NCBI GenBank assembly: GCA_963792485.1 | Contig: CAWBWL010000006.1 | Location: 62,001 to 126,000 of the forward strand | From: JANOYJ01 sp963792485 | GTDB lineage: Bacteria > Pseudomonadota > Alphaproteobacteria > Rhizobiales > Rhizobiaceae | DNA: 64,000 nucleotides | Reading direction: 5' to 3' | In this document: piece after piece, positions 29,288 through 41,455 of the stretch | Layout of the letters: every line of letters begins with the position of its first letter | How positions within the stretch are numbered: the first letter of the stretch is position 1 | Program-made: the position numbers and the translations under genes | The notes under the pieces: model-generated | The model's database searches: none | What the model was told of the DNA's origin: nothing | Seen by the model: the letters and a program-made list of their open reading frames with translations, nothing else

Positions 29288-30430
29288 ATGACAAAGCTCA
29301 ACTGGGGCATGATCGGCGGCGGCGAGGGCAGCCAGATCGGACCGGCGCACCGCATCAGCGCGGCGATGGACGGGCTGTATGTGATGGCGGCGGGGGCGCT
29401 CGACATTGATGCTGCCAAGGGGCGCGATTTCGCAGCCCGGCTCGGCATTGCGCCGGAGCGCGCCTATGGCGATTGGCGGGACATGCTTGATGGCGAGCGC
29501 GACCGTCCGGACCGGATTGATCTTGTCACGGTCGCGACGCCCAACTCCACGCATTACGAAATCACCAAGGCGTTTCTGCAAGCCGGAATCCATGTCTTGT
29601 GCGAAAAGCCGATGACGATGACTGCTCTGGAAGCCAAGGACATAGTCGCGACGGCGGAGCGAACGGGCGCGATCTGCGCGGTCAATTACGGCTATTCCGG
29701 CTATGCGCTGGTGCGGCATATGCGGGCCATGGTGGCGCGGGGGGATCTCGGCAAGGTCCGGCTGATCAAGGCGGAGTTCGCGCATGGCTTTCATGCCGAT
29801 GCCGCGGACGCGGACAATCCGCGGGTGCGCTGGCGCTATGATCCGGCGCTGGCCGGCATATCGGCGCAGTTCGCCGATTGCGGCATCCACGCGCTGCACA
29901 TGGCGAGCTTTGTGGCCAATCAGGAGCCGGTTGAACTGTCGGCCGATTTCATCTCCTGCCTGCCGGGCCGCGCGCTGGAGGATGATGCCATGGTCTCGTT
30001 CAAGATGAGCGGCGGGGCGGTGCTGCGGCTCTGGACGAGCTCGGTCGCCATTGGCCGCATGCACGGGCTCAACATCCAGATTTTCGGCGAAAAGGGCGGC
30101 CTGCGCTGGGCGCAGGAATGGCCGAACCAGCTTTATTGGACGCCCTTGAATGGCAGGACCGAAGTGATGGAGCGCGGCGGGCCGGGGCTTTCGCCCGAGG
30201 CCGACCGGGCCTCGCGGGTCACCATCGGCCATGCGGAGGGCATGCCGCTGGCCTTTGCCAATATCTATGCCGACCTGTCTGAGGTCATCCGGGCAAGGCG
30301 GGAGGGACGCGCGCCCGATCCGCTTGCCACCCATTATCCTAAAGCCGATGATGGCCTTTTGTCGATGCTGGCGATCGAGGCGGCGGTTAAGTCTGCGGAC
30401 GCCGGAGGCAAGTGGACCGCGCTGAAATGA
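29288..30430 (+). CDS. Gfo/Idh/MocA family oxidoreductase (second copy)
   Basis: A 380-residue dehydrogenase of the same superfamily but a different subfamily from its neighbour. GMIGGGEGSQIGPAHRISA is the nucleotide-binding start, VLCEKPMTMTALEAKD the EKP motif and AQFADCGIHALHMASF the active-site His region. ATG 29288 has a GGAAGA-type site upstream; the frame is open 18 bp before it. Its stop overlaps the next gene in ATGA, so it is translationally coupled to the homocysteine-methyltransferase-like protein. Two dehydrogenases side by side could oxidise and re-reduce a ring carbon during epimerisation; this is a guess. Confidence 0.85.
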   Translation: MTKLNWGMIGGGEGSQIGPAHRISAAMDGLYVMAAGALDIDAAKGRDFAARLGIAPERAYGDWRDMLDGERDRPDRIDLVTVATPNSTHYEITKAFLQAGIHVLCEKPMTMTALEAKDIVATAERTGAICAVNYGYSGYALVRHMRAMVARGDLGKVRLIKAEFAHGFHADAADADNPRVRWRYDPALAGISAQFADCGIHALHMASFVANQEPVELSADFISCLPGRALEDDAMVSFKMSGGAVLRLWTSSVAIGRMHGLNIQIFGEKGGLRWAQEWPNQLYWTPLNGRTEVMERGGPGLSPEADRASRVTIGHAEGMPLAFANIYADLSEVIRARREGRAPDPLATHYPKADDGLLSMLAIEAAVKSADAGGKWTALK

Positions 30431-31353
30431 ATACGCCAAGCCTGAAACGCAAGATCGTTCTCACCGATGGCGGCATGGGCCAAGAGCTTCTGCGCCGCTC
30501 CGGCGCCGCGCCAACACCGCTTTGGTCCGCCCGCGTTCTGATCGATGAGCCGGACGTCGTGCGCGATCTGCATGTGGACTTCATCGAGGCCGGGGCGCAG
30601 GTGATCACGATCAACACTTATGCTGCCACACCCGAACGGCTGGAGCGCGAAGGCGTGGGCGATTTGTTTGCGACCTTGCAGCGCCTTGGGATCGACCTCG
30701 CCAGACAGGCCCGCGACAAGGCGGGCAAGGATGTGCGCATGGCCGGGTGTCTGCCGCCCTTGTTTGGCTCTTACAAGCCGGAACTGACCCTCTCCTTTGA
30801 CAAGACGCTGGCGATTTACCGGCGTATCGTTGACGAGCAGAAGGATCATGTCGATCTTATCCTCTGCGAGACAATGGCGAGCGCTGAGGAGGGGCTTGCG
30901 GCGGCCACTGCCGCTTCGGAAAGCGGGCTGCCGGTTTGGATTTCATGGACTTTGAGGGATGACGCGCAAGCCCCGCGCCTGCGCAGCGGTGAAACGATCA
31001 CCGGGGCTGCGGCTGCTGTCGCACATATTGTTGCGGAGGCAAGACTGGTGAATTGCTCGACGCCCGAGGTCGTGACGGCGGCGATGAGCGAGCTGGCTTC
31101 GCTTGGCGGCGCGGTTGGGGCCTATGCCAACGGCTTCACGTCGGTTGCGGCGCTCAAACATGGCGGGACTGTCGATGTCTTGTCGGCGCGGAAGGATCTT
31201 GGCCCGCAAAGCTATGCGGATTTCGCCATGCGCTGGGTCGAAGCGGGCGCGGCGATTGCCGGTGGCTGCTGCGAGGTCGGGCCGGGACACATCGCGGTCC
31301 TGCGCGACCGTCTGGTCGGGAGCGGGTTTGAGCTTGTGTCCACTCCGGTGTGA
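30427..31353 (+). CDS. Homocysteine S-methyltransferase family protein
   Basis: A 308-residue zinc-dependent methyltransferase domain protein (S-methylmethionine/betaine-homocysteine methyltransferase family). The start IVLTDGGMGQELLRRSG, INTYAATPERLE and the zinc ligands in VNCSTPE (first Cys) and GGCCEVGPGHI (Cys pair) are all present. Classical members move a methyl group to homocysteine to make methionine. The ATGA overlap with a sugar-type dehydrogenase and the position before a LacI regulator suggest work on a methylated carbohydrate or cyclitol, which is inference. It contains no fused domain. Confidence 0.85.
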   Translation: MNTPSLKRKIVLTDGGMGQELLRRSGAAPTPLWSARVLIDEPDVVRDLHVDFIEAGAQVITINTYAATPERLEREGVGDLFATLQRLGIDLARQARDKAGKDVRMAGCLPPLFGSYKPELTLSFDKTLAIYRRIVDEQKDHVDLILCETMASAEEGLAAATAASESGLPVWISWTLRDDAQAPRLRSGETITGAAAAVAHIVAEARLVNCSTPEVVTAAMSELASLGGAVGAYANGFTSVAALKHGGTVDVLSARKDLGPQSYADFAMRWVEAGAAIAGGCCEVGPGHIAVLRDRLVGSGFELVSTPV

Positions 31354-31453
31354 GCGGAGCAAATCCGGTCTTGAGCCTCAACTGTGGTATCGCTAACATG
31401 GCGGACAGTTCGAGGCTCCATCCACCCCATGAACACGCCCGTTTCCGCCACGT

Positions 31454-32472
31454 TTGACTGACGGCCAGATGCCGACAATGGCCGATGTCGCCCGCCATGC
31501 GGGCGTCTCGTCCATGTCCGTGTCGCGGGCGCTGCGGGATTCCTCGCTTGTCTCGGAAGCCACCCGCGCGCGCATTTTCAAGGCGATAGAGGAACTTGGC
31601 TATGTGCTTGATCTGTCGGCCGGCAGCCTTTCGTCCAAGCGCACCGGCTTTGTCGCCGCCATTGTTCCGTCCATCAACAACTCCAATTTCTCCGACACGG
31701 CGCGCGGGATCACCGAAGGGCTGGAAGGGACCGGACTGCAACTCCTGCTCGCCTATAATGACTATTCCGCCGAGCGCGAGGAGGGATTGATTGAGGCGAT
31801 GCTGCGGCGGCGCCCGGAGGGGATCATTCTGACCGGCGGCATTCATACCAGCCGCGCGCGGCGCATGCTTTTGAATGCGGGCATTCCGGTGGTCGAGACA
31901 TGGGATGTGCCCACTGAACCGATTGATCAGGTTGTCGGATTTTCCAATGCCGAAGCGATGGCTGCACTGGTCAGGGCGCTTGCGGCCAAAGGCTATGAGA
32001 GGTTTGGCTATATAGGCGGCACGAGCGAGCGCGACACGCGCGGCAATCAGCGCCGGGAAGGATTCAGGTCCGCGCTCAACGCGCTGGGGCTTGCGATTCG
32101 GACCGGGTGATTTCGTTTGGCGTGCCGCCGATTTCGATGGAGCAGGGCGGGCAGGCCATTGTCTCGCTGATTGACCAATGGCCGGATACGCAAATCGCCA
32201 TCTGCGTGTCCGACCTGTCCGCCTTTGGCGCGCTGATGGAATGCCACAGGCGCGGCCTGAACGTGCCCGGCGACATCGCCATTGCCGGTTTCGGCAATTA
32301 CGAGATCGCCTCATGCTGCCACCCGCGCATCACCTCGGTGGATATTGAGTGCCATGAAATCGGATTGCTCGCGGCGCACAAGATCATCCAGTCGATTCAA
32401 AATCCCGACGCTGTGGCGCGCAAGGCGCCGGTCATGACCCATATTCGCGTGATTGAGCGGGAGAGCACGTGA
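31454..32472 (+). CDS. LacI family transcriptional regulator (frame break near 32087)
   Basis: The N-terminal helix-turn-helix reads TMADVARHAGVSSMSVSRAL and the hinge and periplasmic-binding-protein-like effector domain follow. The frame needs one base added near 32087, in a run of four G, to join DTRGNQRREGFRSALNALG to SDRVISFGVPPISMEQGG. The C-terminus AIAGFGNYEIASCCHPRITS is typical of GntR/LacI regulators. Start is either TTG 31454 or ATG 31469. Repaired length is about 340 residues. It probably controls the adjacent inositol-type genes. Confidence 0.83.
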
Positions 32473-32535
32473 CATGACCCCCGCCGCCTGGGTTCAGACG
32501 CCGTTCAATGTCCGGATGCTGGAAGCCGCCGCCCC

Positions 32536-33281
32536 TTACGACGTATCCTGCTCCTTGCGCAGTTCGCGCAGAAAATAGCAGCAGTCGCTGAGGACCCGGT
32601 CGACCTCATGGATCTGTTTCTTGCGATGGCCGAGCGGATAGCCGGGACGGATGGTCGAGATGCGCGAGCCGCGTTTGCGCGCGGTGAGTTTGCGGATTTC
32701 GAGTAACATCTTGCCGCGCCAGCGCACATAGCGCCGCGCCTGTTTGGGCAGCGTTGCCAGCGCGTGTTTGAACGCTGTAATGCGCCGGATGATCCGCGCG
32801 GCGTTGATCGGGTCCTCGCCGGTGAGGGGAACCGGTTCGGGCGGAAAATACGGCGTGGACCAGCCCGGCACGCTGATGCGCGGAAACGAGGTGGGCCTGC
32901 CCTGGAACGGCTTGCGATCCGCCGGGCCGGGCGAAATGCTTGAGCGGCTCGATCAGGTTGAACACCGGAATGCGCGCTGGCGTATCCGAAGCCGCATCTG
33001 AAGCCGCGCTCCATCTTCTTCAGCTTCGCCGCCAGTTCCTTCGGAAACGGACCGCTGGGCCTGACCTTCAGCACAATGCCGCGCGCGGCTATGATGATCA
33101 GCCGGCGCAGCGCCGCTTCCGCCGGGCGCAGCAGGATCAAGATACGCCGGTAAACCCGCCGCGTCAGCACCGTCACCGGCACACCCTTGTTGAGACCGGC
33201 CATGAAGAACATCTCTGTCATGACAAAGAACAAGTCCCGCGACTGCCGCTCAATCACCCCTTTCCAGTCAATATCCGACAT
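32536..33281 (-). CDS. Hypothetical protein (two frame breaks)
   Basis: I do not recognise this family. The start MSDIDWKGVIERQSRDLFFV at 33281 and a hydrophobic, basic N-terminal half (KGVPVTVLTRRVYRRILILL) run to GFGYAS; after one extra base near 32980 the frame reads VFNLIEPLKHF, and after a second near 32910 it reads PGWSTPYFPPEPVPLTGED and a very basic C-terminus ending LSDCCYFLRELRKEQDTS. Joined length is about 248 residues with high Arg and Lys content. Codon use looks like its GC-rich neighbours. It converges on the LacI gene. Confidence 0.55.
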
Positions 33282-33402
33282 ATCCCGCCTTTCTGCACAC
33301 GGGGCGGATTATGGGGCAGGTTTGGAGGGCGGGGACAAGTGTTTTTTGGTGCAGTGCCAAGATATTGAAATATATATAAAATAAATTTTCTGACGCGTGA
33401 AT

Positions 33403-33708
33403 TTATCCCCAAAAGACGTCAACCTTGCACTCCGCTAGGCCCCAGGCAAACCCACTGACCGTCTGCACCGCCGTCACAACCGCGCCTTCTGACCATTCCA
33501 GAAACTCCGCATCGCCCCGCAGCTCCTCCAGCCCGCGCGGCGCGGGCGGTGTCCAATCCTCAAACGCAAACGCCAGAACCTCCGCCGCCTGTGTCAGGGC
33601 CTCGTCCAGCGTGTCGGCGGCGGTGATGATGCCGGGGAGATCGGGGAAGGAGACGCCGAAGCAGGTGGGGGATTTGTGGATGAGGGCGATGTAGGGGCGG
33701 GCGGGCAT
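33403..33708 (-). CDS. HicB-like antitoxin domain protein, orphan and probably truncated
   Basis: A 101-residue protein with the HicB partial RNase-H fold: YIALIHKSPTCFGVSFPDLP, split from GIITAADTLDEALTQAAEVL, matches the family core. ATG 33708 is preceded by GAGGAGC. The C-terminal DNA-binding half (ribbon-helix-helix or HTH) that HicB proteins normally carry is missing; the chain ends soon after VVTAVQTVSGF. No HicA toxin is found on either side. It lies on the edge of an AT-rich stretch (33360-33400) that begins the accessory island. Confidence 0.7.
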   Translation of the reverse strand: MPARPYIALIHKSPTCFGVSFPDLPGIITAADTLDEALTQAAEVLAFAFEDWTPPAPRGLEELRGDAEFLEWSEGAVVTAVQTVSGFAWGLAECKVDVFWG

Positions 33709-33823
33709 GGAGCTCCTCACGGTTCGTCTTGCTCGGGCGGCGAAGCCTTGAATATGACAGCTGGGTGGCAGGCATGATTATTACCGTGTCATTTTACCTT
33801 CCGAGCGCTTCATAACTGCAACG

Positions 33824-36077
33824 CTACGTGCGTGACTGCAAGCGAATCCCAGTGCGGGGAATCATGGGCTGCAATCTGTCTCGCGAAGTCGCCAAGACTT
33901 GATCGTACAAGTCAACGGCCTTGTTCTTTAGCGTCAAGATCAAAGCAAATTTTATGAGTGGTCGTCGTCCCGCACTGTGGCCATGCGACCTCGTGATATG
34001 GCTAACATCAAATGCCGGGTCATATAAAGAACTCCCCCGTTTTGTCTTCGTGCGAGAAATAGTCGTTTCCCATTTCTGAGCGTCATCTCTTCGCTTAAAC
34101 TCTGGGGTATAGAAATCGTCAGCCTGAAAGAATGTGTCGGTGGGTGGCAACTTGGGTGTTATTTGCTTGCCGTCTTTCATGTAAGGAGGAGCAACCTTGT
34201 GTGTGTCAGGTCGAAATTGAATCTCCAATCCTCCGCGCGTGTAATTTATCGAGTTCTTCTGGGTCCACGTCGCAAAAAAAGCAAAAGGTTGCCTTTATCT
34301 CCACATTCCCGCTAAGACCTTGAGGGATTGGCAAGAAAAGCCTTACAGCACCGCTCGTCGGCATTTGACGTTGGTATACAATATGAGCTTCACCGTCGGC
34401 ACAAGTAATCAAATCAGATAGCTCGTGCGAAACGCGACCCCATCCGACTTCCTCCCTGTCGTTGTTTCCGGCATGCGCTTGATGAATCAGAAGTCCCTTA
34501 ATCGTTGGTGCCCAAAGCGCGTCGTTGAATTGGGCCCGCACCGATACTCCGCTACGCATCGCCAACGGGGCGGCAAAGCTCGTCCCTTGTTTGCCGGAGC
34601 CGGAGGACGGACCTTCAAGCACTAGAAAGGGAGATGCCGGAGTCCCTCCAAAGCTTACGATATCTGGCTTTACAAAGCCGGGGCTGCGGCCCGGCCCACA
34701 GGCGCTATATGGCGCTCTTTGCCAATCAGAATTCATGTTGCCAGCGGCACCCACTGCAATCATGTTCACCCCATCAGAAGGCGGTTGGATACGATGAAGT
34801 CCGAGCGTTCGGTCTCCTTCTCCGTTGTTCCCGCAGGCCACGGTCGCGACCGTTTCACCGTCAGCGAGCAACGTATCGAGGGTGGAAGTCCACGAATTCA
34901 CATCATCATCTTCAATGGCACAATTCGGTCCGACACTGATGTTAACAAAATCATATGGTCTACTATCGAGGATTGATTCAATTCGATCCAGCACGGAGTA
35001 CAGCTCAAAATCATCATGAGTTGTATCATCTCCCAGCACCCGCCAGTGATCAACGTTTGCAGACGGTGTTGGCAGCGTGGTATTTGGGATAAGCGGTCCA
35101 AAGAGAAATGCGGACGTTACAGCTAGGCCATGAGATTGAGCCGCCGGAATTGGACCGCCGACGCCGGGAGCCTTTTTCCGGCTAACCCAGCGTTCCAGAC
35201 CGTGGTCGTTTGGCAATCCACCGTCAAAGATTGCCACTTTGAGTTCAGGTGCAGTTGCGGCGGTGGAAGGCAAATTTACTTTGAAGCCAGCGACCAAGCT
35301 GCGAACGATTGGATCAAGAGGCACAATGCGAGGCATGCTCCGAAGCGCACGCAAGAAGGAAAATTTCAGTAGGTGCGGGACCGCCGATTTAGGAGCGTGC
35401 ATCGGTAGGAAACATAGACCGCCAATCTGGCGCCTGCGTGCCAAATCAACGTCAAGTTCTAAGGATCGCACAAATTTTAGAAACCCCTCCAATATATACC
35501 CACCGTCTTCGGCATCGGCATGCAGCACAATCTCAAGTGGTATAACCTTGGCAGAAGGGACGTCCGGCAACTGCTTTGCCCGACCTTCATCCGGCAGTGC
35601 TATCCTTTCAATCTCTCGAAATTGGCTACGAACTGATTGCTCAGCGGGACGCCAACTTGGGAGCGCTTCTGCAAATCTCAGAAGCCTTTCCCGACGACCT
35701 GCAAGATATAGAAGTGGGGCGGGCCGAGATCTCTCATCTTCAATGATTTTCTCAGATTTTTTGCTATCAAGCTCAACATGCACCGCCCGGCTTCCCAAGT
35801 GTCTAAGCTTTAGCTCCGCGAGAAGCTCCGACGGATAGTGGCTCTTTGCCAAATAGGTTGGATGTAGAGTCACTCCAACAACGGCATCCCCTGACGGAAA
35901 AGCCAAGTCAGGTAGCTTTCGGAGCTCGTTTTGCATTTCCTTAAATTGTGGCGTCAGACGTTCGACAGCCTCATCGAAGGTGTAAGGGTGAGCCTTGTCA
36001 CCATAACCACGCGATGGACGAGCTACCTCCACTGAGAGCTTTTCTCCTCCGCCAATCAAATATCTCGGCGCAGCCAT
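33824..36077 (-). CDS. S8 subtilisin-like serine protease, IetS type (frame break near 34225)
   Basis: The protease half of an AAA ATPase/subtilase pair. Catalytic residues are visible: Asp285 in AIFDGGLPNDHG, His316 in AAQSHGLAVTSAF and Ser500 in GKQGTSFAAPLA, with the oxyanion-hole asparagine in VACGNNGEGD. About 270 N-terminal residues lie before the protease domain. One extra base near 34225 splits off the last 130 residues, which resume as GGLEIQFRPDTHKVAPPY. Repaired length is near 750. ATG 36077 overlaps the ietA stop as TGATG. Paired with IetA it matches the IetAS system, reported as antiphage. No signal peptide, so it acts inside the cell. Confidence 0.82.
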
Positions 36078-37219
36078 CACTCGTCTTCCTCTGTATCAAT
36101 CGTATCGATTTTAACTGCGTCAACCCGATACTTCCTTAGGGTGTCCCGTGAAATCCCAGTAGCGGCGCTGATACGGCGGTCAGCCAGTTTCAAACTTGCA
36201 ATCAATGGCAACAGCTTCTTGCGATTAGCAGCTGGCTTTTGCTTTAGGTCTCGTCCAATCACGTCCAACAGAGCATCTTCAAGTGACACTTGGGCAATGA
36301 CCGCTCTCCGGCGCATCCAGTTGGCCGAGCGCGCAATGTCACTGCTTGACTTCCCTTCCCAAAGATCGACGAGCATATTCATCTGGGGTTCAATCACAGC
36401 CGCATCATCAGAGAAAGCCATTCTGATTACTTCAGCTCTAAGCTCGCGATCAGGAAGTGGAAAAAATACAACGTCGTCAAACCTACGCCAAACCGCAGGA
36501 TCCAAGAGTTCGGCATGATTGGTTGCAGCAACAAGCAAATTACTTGACGGCCACTCGTCAATCTCCTGCAAAAGAACAGTAACTAATCTCTTCAATTCCC
36601 CCACGTCACTTTGATCATCTCTTTTCTTGGCAATTGCATCAAGCTCGTCGAGCAAGAGAACACATTCAACTCCCTTTGCATAGTCCAAGACCGCGCGAAT
36701 GTTGGTGCCCGTCTTTCCTAAATAACTACTCATAACAGTTGCTAAGTCTAAAATTAACAATGGCTTTCGTAACGTATTAGCTATCCATCTCGCTGACATT
36801 GTTTTCCCGACGCCAGGAGGTCCAGAAAATAGTACTGTCCTAGTTGGAGAAAGCCCTGCTTCTCCTAACGACTTAAGATTTATTCTCTCAGATATTATTT
36901 GATTCAATTGCAAGGAAACATCTTGCTGAAGAATTGGACTGATGTTCAGTTGGGTCGGCCACTCTTGACGCAATAGTGCCAGCCTTGAGTTCGAATCCAC
37001 GGGCACAGAGCTGACATTCATATCTCGCATTGCGCCCGCTGCGAGGGGGCGGTCCGCCAGCAGAGCGACTAAGCTTTTTGTAAGACTCTCGTCCGACTTG
37101 CCCAGCTTTTTGGCGATGCGCTTGACGTACGCCTGAACGTCGTCTGGTTTTCCTGCCAAACCGAGTCTAGCAAGATGGACCACAAAATCGCGAGTCGCGT
37201 CATGGTCGTCCATATCCAT
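36077..37219 (-). CDS. AAA family ATPase, IetA type
   Basis: A 380-residue AAA+ ATPase. Walker A GPPGVGKT is at about 133-140, Walker B VLLLDELDA at 187-195, sensor-1 Asn in VAATNHAELLD and Arg finger in VWRRFDD. The C-terminus RISAATGISRDTLRKYR looks like a small helix-turn-helix. It overlaps the protease gene by a TGATG junction, so the pair is translationally coupled. In IetAS systems the ATPase is thought to regulate or feed the protease; mechanism is unproven. ATG 37219 is chosen; a TTG lies one codon upstream and another ATG two codons downstream. Base composition is much lower in GC than flanking genes. Confidence 0.82.
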   Translation of the reverse strand: MDMDDHDATRDFVVHLARLGLAGKPDDVQAYVKRIAKKLGKSDESLTKSLVALLADRPLAAGAMRDMNVSSVPVDSNSRLALLRQEWPTQLNISPILQQDVSLQLNQIISERINLKSLGEAGLSPTRTVLFSGPPGVGKTMSARWIANTLRKPLLILDLATVMSSYLGKTGTNIRAVLDYAKGVECVLLLDELDAIAKKRDDQSDVGELKRLVTVLLQEIDEWPSSNLLVAATNHAELLDPAVWRRFDDVVFFPLPDRELRAEVIRMAFSDDAAVIEPQMNMLVDLWEGKSSSDIARSANWMRRRAVIAQVSLEDALLDVIGRDLKQKPAANRKKLLPLIASLKLADRRISAATGISRDTLRKYRVDAVKIDTIDTEEDE

Positions 37220-37349
37220 CAATTTATGCCTATTTTGTTGAGATATTTTGGCACAATATGGTGGACTAAATATTATTTCAAGTGGATTTCTCGTCCACGC
37301 CTCGAATTACCTGCTCCAGCCTTGAGTTCTGACCATGGGGTGCCACCCG

Positions 37350-39797
<2,448 letters not shown>

Positions 39798-40002
39798 GCG
39801 TCTTTAATTTCTTTCCGTCGATCAGGCGCGAAAAAACCAGCACCCGAATCACGTGGATTGGAAGTGTTTTGTTCTAGCCGATGGCGGGTCAAATGACCAA
39901 TTTCAGCCGCGCGAAATCGCCGCAAGCATTTGGAATATATGGGGATGCACTCGACCTTTTGCGAAGCGGCCACTACATGTGCTCAGATTGAGAGCGCCTG
40001 AC

Positions 40003-41376
40003 ATGGATGCGACGCCAAAACCCTTCACGCCACCCGCGCCGAAACCGCGGACAAAGCCGATCGGCACGTTCGATCTGATTTTCACCGCCTACCGCAATCC
40101 GCTCGAAATCTGGGGCGTGCCGTCTTACAACGAGCCTTATATGACAGTGCGCTCGTTTGGCGTGGAGACGCTGATTGCCAATGATCCGGGCCTGGTGCGC
40201 CATATCATGGTGGACAATGTCAAAAACTACGTCATGGCCCCGATCCGCCAGCGCATATTGCGTCCGATCCTGCGCGACGGCTTGCTGACGGCGGAGGGCG
40301 AGATCTGGAAGCGCTCGCGCAAGGCGATGGCGCCGGTGTTCACGCCGCGGCACATATTCGGCTTTGCCGGTGCGATGCGCCAGTCGGTCATGGATTTCAT
40401 GCAGCACTACGAAGCGGCAGACGACACGCCCGTGGACATGGCGCATGAAATGACGCTGCTGACCTATGATATTCTGGCGCGCACGCTGTTTTCGGGTGAG
40501 ATTGCGGGCGAGGCGGGCGATTTTGCGGCGCAGGTCGAAAAGCTGTTTGAGACGATGGGACGGGTTGATCCGCTTGATCTGATGGGCGCGCCGGCCTTCC
40601 TGCCGCGCTTCACCCGGATCAAAGGCCGCAAGGCTCTGGCGTTTTTCCGCAAGATCGTTGCCGACACAGTGGAGATGCGCAAGCAGAAGCTCGCGCAGAA
40701 CGGCGCTGAGGCGCCGAATGATTTTCTGACGCTGCTTTTGAAGGTTGAAGGTCCGGAAGGCTTAAGCCGGGCGGAGATCGAAGACAATATCATCACCTTT
40801 ATCGGAGCGGGGCATGAAACGACGGCGCGGGCGCTCGGGTGGACGCTGTATCTGCTCAGCCAGGCGCCGGAGGAGCGCGCCAAGGTCGAGGCGGAGATTG
40901 ACGCGGTGTGGGAGACGCTGGGCGAGCCTTCGACATGGCTCGACAAGCTGCCGGTCACGCGCGCGGCCTTTGACGAGGCGATGCGGCTCTACCCGCCCGC
41001 GCCGGCGCTGCACCGGATGGCAATTGAAGACGATGCATATGGCGATTTGAAAATCAAAAAAGGCACAGTGTGCGTCATGCTGCCCTGGCTCATTCACCGC
41101 CACAATCTCTTGTGGGATGATCCCAACGCCTTCAAGCCCGCGCGCTTCCTGCCGGGAAACCGGGAGAAGCTCGACCGCTTTCAATACATCCCGTTCGGTC
41201 TCGGACCGCGCATCTGCATCGGCATGAGCTTCGCCATGCAGGAAGGCGTCATTGCACTGGCGTGTTTGCTGAAGCGGTTCCGGTTTGACCTCGTCGAGGG
41301 GTTTCAGCCATGGCCGGTGCAGAAGCTGACCACGCAGCCGCAGGGCGGGCTGCCGATGGTGGTGAGCCGGCGATAG
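40003..41376 (+). CDS. Cytochrome P450
   Basis: A 457-residue soluble P450 mono-oxygenase. I-helix AGHETT is at 269-274, the ExxR motif EAMR at 325-328, and the haem-binding loop FGLGPRICIG at 398-407 with ligand Cys405. ATG 40003 gives a normal bacterial N-terminus; the frame is open to 39853 but that stretch has no P450 features and overlaps the gyrB upstream region. No ferredoxin or reductase is adjacent, so redox partners are elsewhere. Substrate is unknown. It is divergent from gyrB, with 205 bp between starts. Confidence 0.93.
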   Translation: MDATPKPFTPPAPKPRTKPIGTFDLIFTAYRNPLEIWGVPSYNEPYMTVRSFGVETLIANDPGLVRHIMVDNVKNYVMAPIRQRILRPILRDGLLTAEGEIWKRSRKAMAPVFTPRHIFGFAGAMRQSVMDFMQHYEAADDTPVDMAHEMTLLTYDILARTLFSGEIAGEAGDFAAQVEKLFETMGRVDPLDLMGAPAFLPRFTRIKGRKALAFFRKIVADTVEMRKQKLAQNGAEAPNDFLTLLLKVEGPEGLSRAEIEDNIITFIGAGHETTARALGWTLYLLSQAPEERAKVEAEIDAVWETLGEPSTWLDKLPVTRAAFDEAMRLYPPAPALHRMAIEDDAYGDLKIKKGTVCVMLPWLIHRHNLLWDDPNAFKPARFLPGNREKLDRFQYIPFGLGPRICIGMSFAMQEGVIALACLLKRFRFDLVEGFQPWPVQKLTTQPQGGLPMVVSRR

Positions 41377-41425
41377 GCGTTTGCCGCCTCGATAAGGGTC
41401 CGGCTTTCAGCGCCTGCGATTTTTT

Positions 41426-41441
41426 TCATACTGCGGTATGA
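41426..41441. promoter_or_regulatory. Operator-like palindrome 1 upstream of the mystery protein A gene
   Basis: TCATAC and GTATGA flank a 4-bp centre, a perfect 6-bp inverted repeat about 100 bp upstream of the regulator start. It shares TCATACTG with palindrome 2, and the two copies of that octamer start 32 bp apart, about three helical turns. Confidence 0.6.
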
Positions 41442-41455
41442 TTTTTTGTATGGAT

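Larger units (their letters stand above)
33360..37345. other. AT-rich accessory island carrying the IetAS-type pair
   Basis: From about 33360 to 37345 the sequence is visibly richer in A and T than the surrounding chromosome, for example near 36720-36900, and includes runs such as atatatataaaata near 33371. The island carries the ATPase/protease pair and the HicB remnant lies at its left edge. No integrase, transposase or clear flanking direct repeat was seen. It sits directly beside gyrB. The pattern suggests horizontal acquisition. Confidence 0.6.

Noticed and set aside
28412..30439. A 675-codon open frame antisense to the two Gfo/Idh genes
   Set aside because: It is the shadow of two well-supported genes in GC-rich DNA. 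Its product is low-complexity, rich in Arg, His and Asp, and shows no family motif.
31154..32314. A 386-codon antisense open frame over the methyltransferase and LacI genes
   Set aside because: Composition is Arg/Ala-rich without motifs, and it crosses two genes and their spacer.
33709..33823. A HicA toxin gene next to the HicB-like gene
   Set aside because: No open frame there shows the HicA double-stranded RNA-binding fold or the catalytic GSH motif; the one open frame is a shadow of HicB.
37261..37298. GTGGAC and GTCCAC as an operator for the IetAS pair
   Set aside because: The 6-bp arms are 26 bp apart and lie in an AT-rich spacer where such pairs occur by chance.
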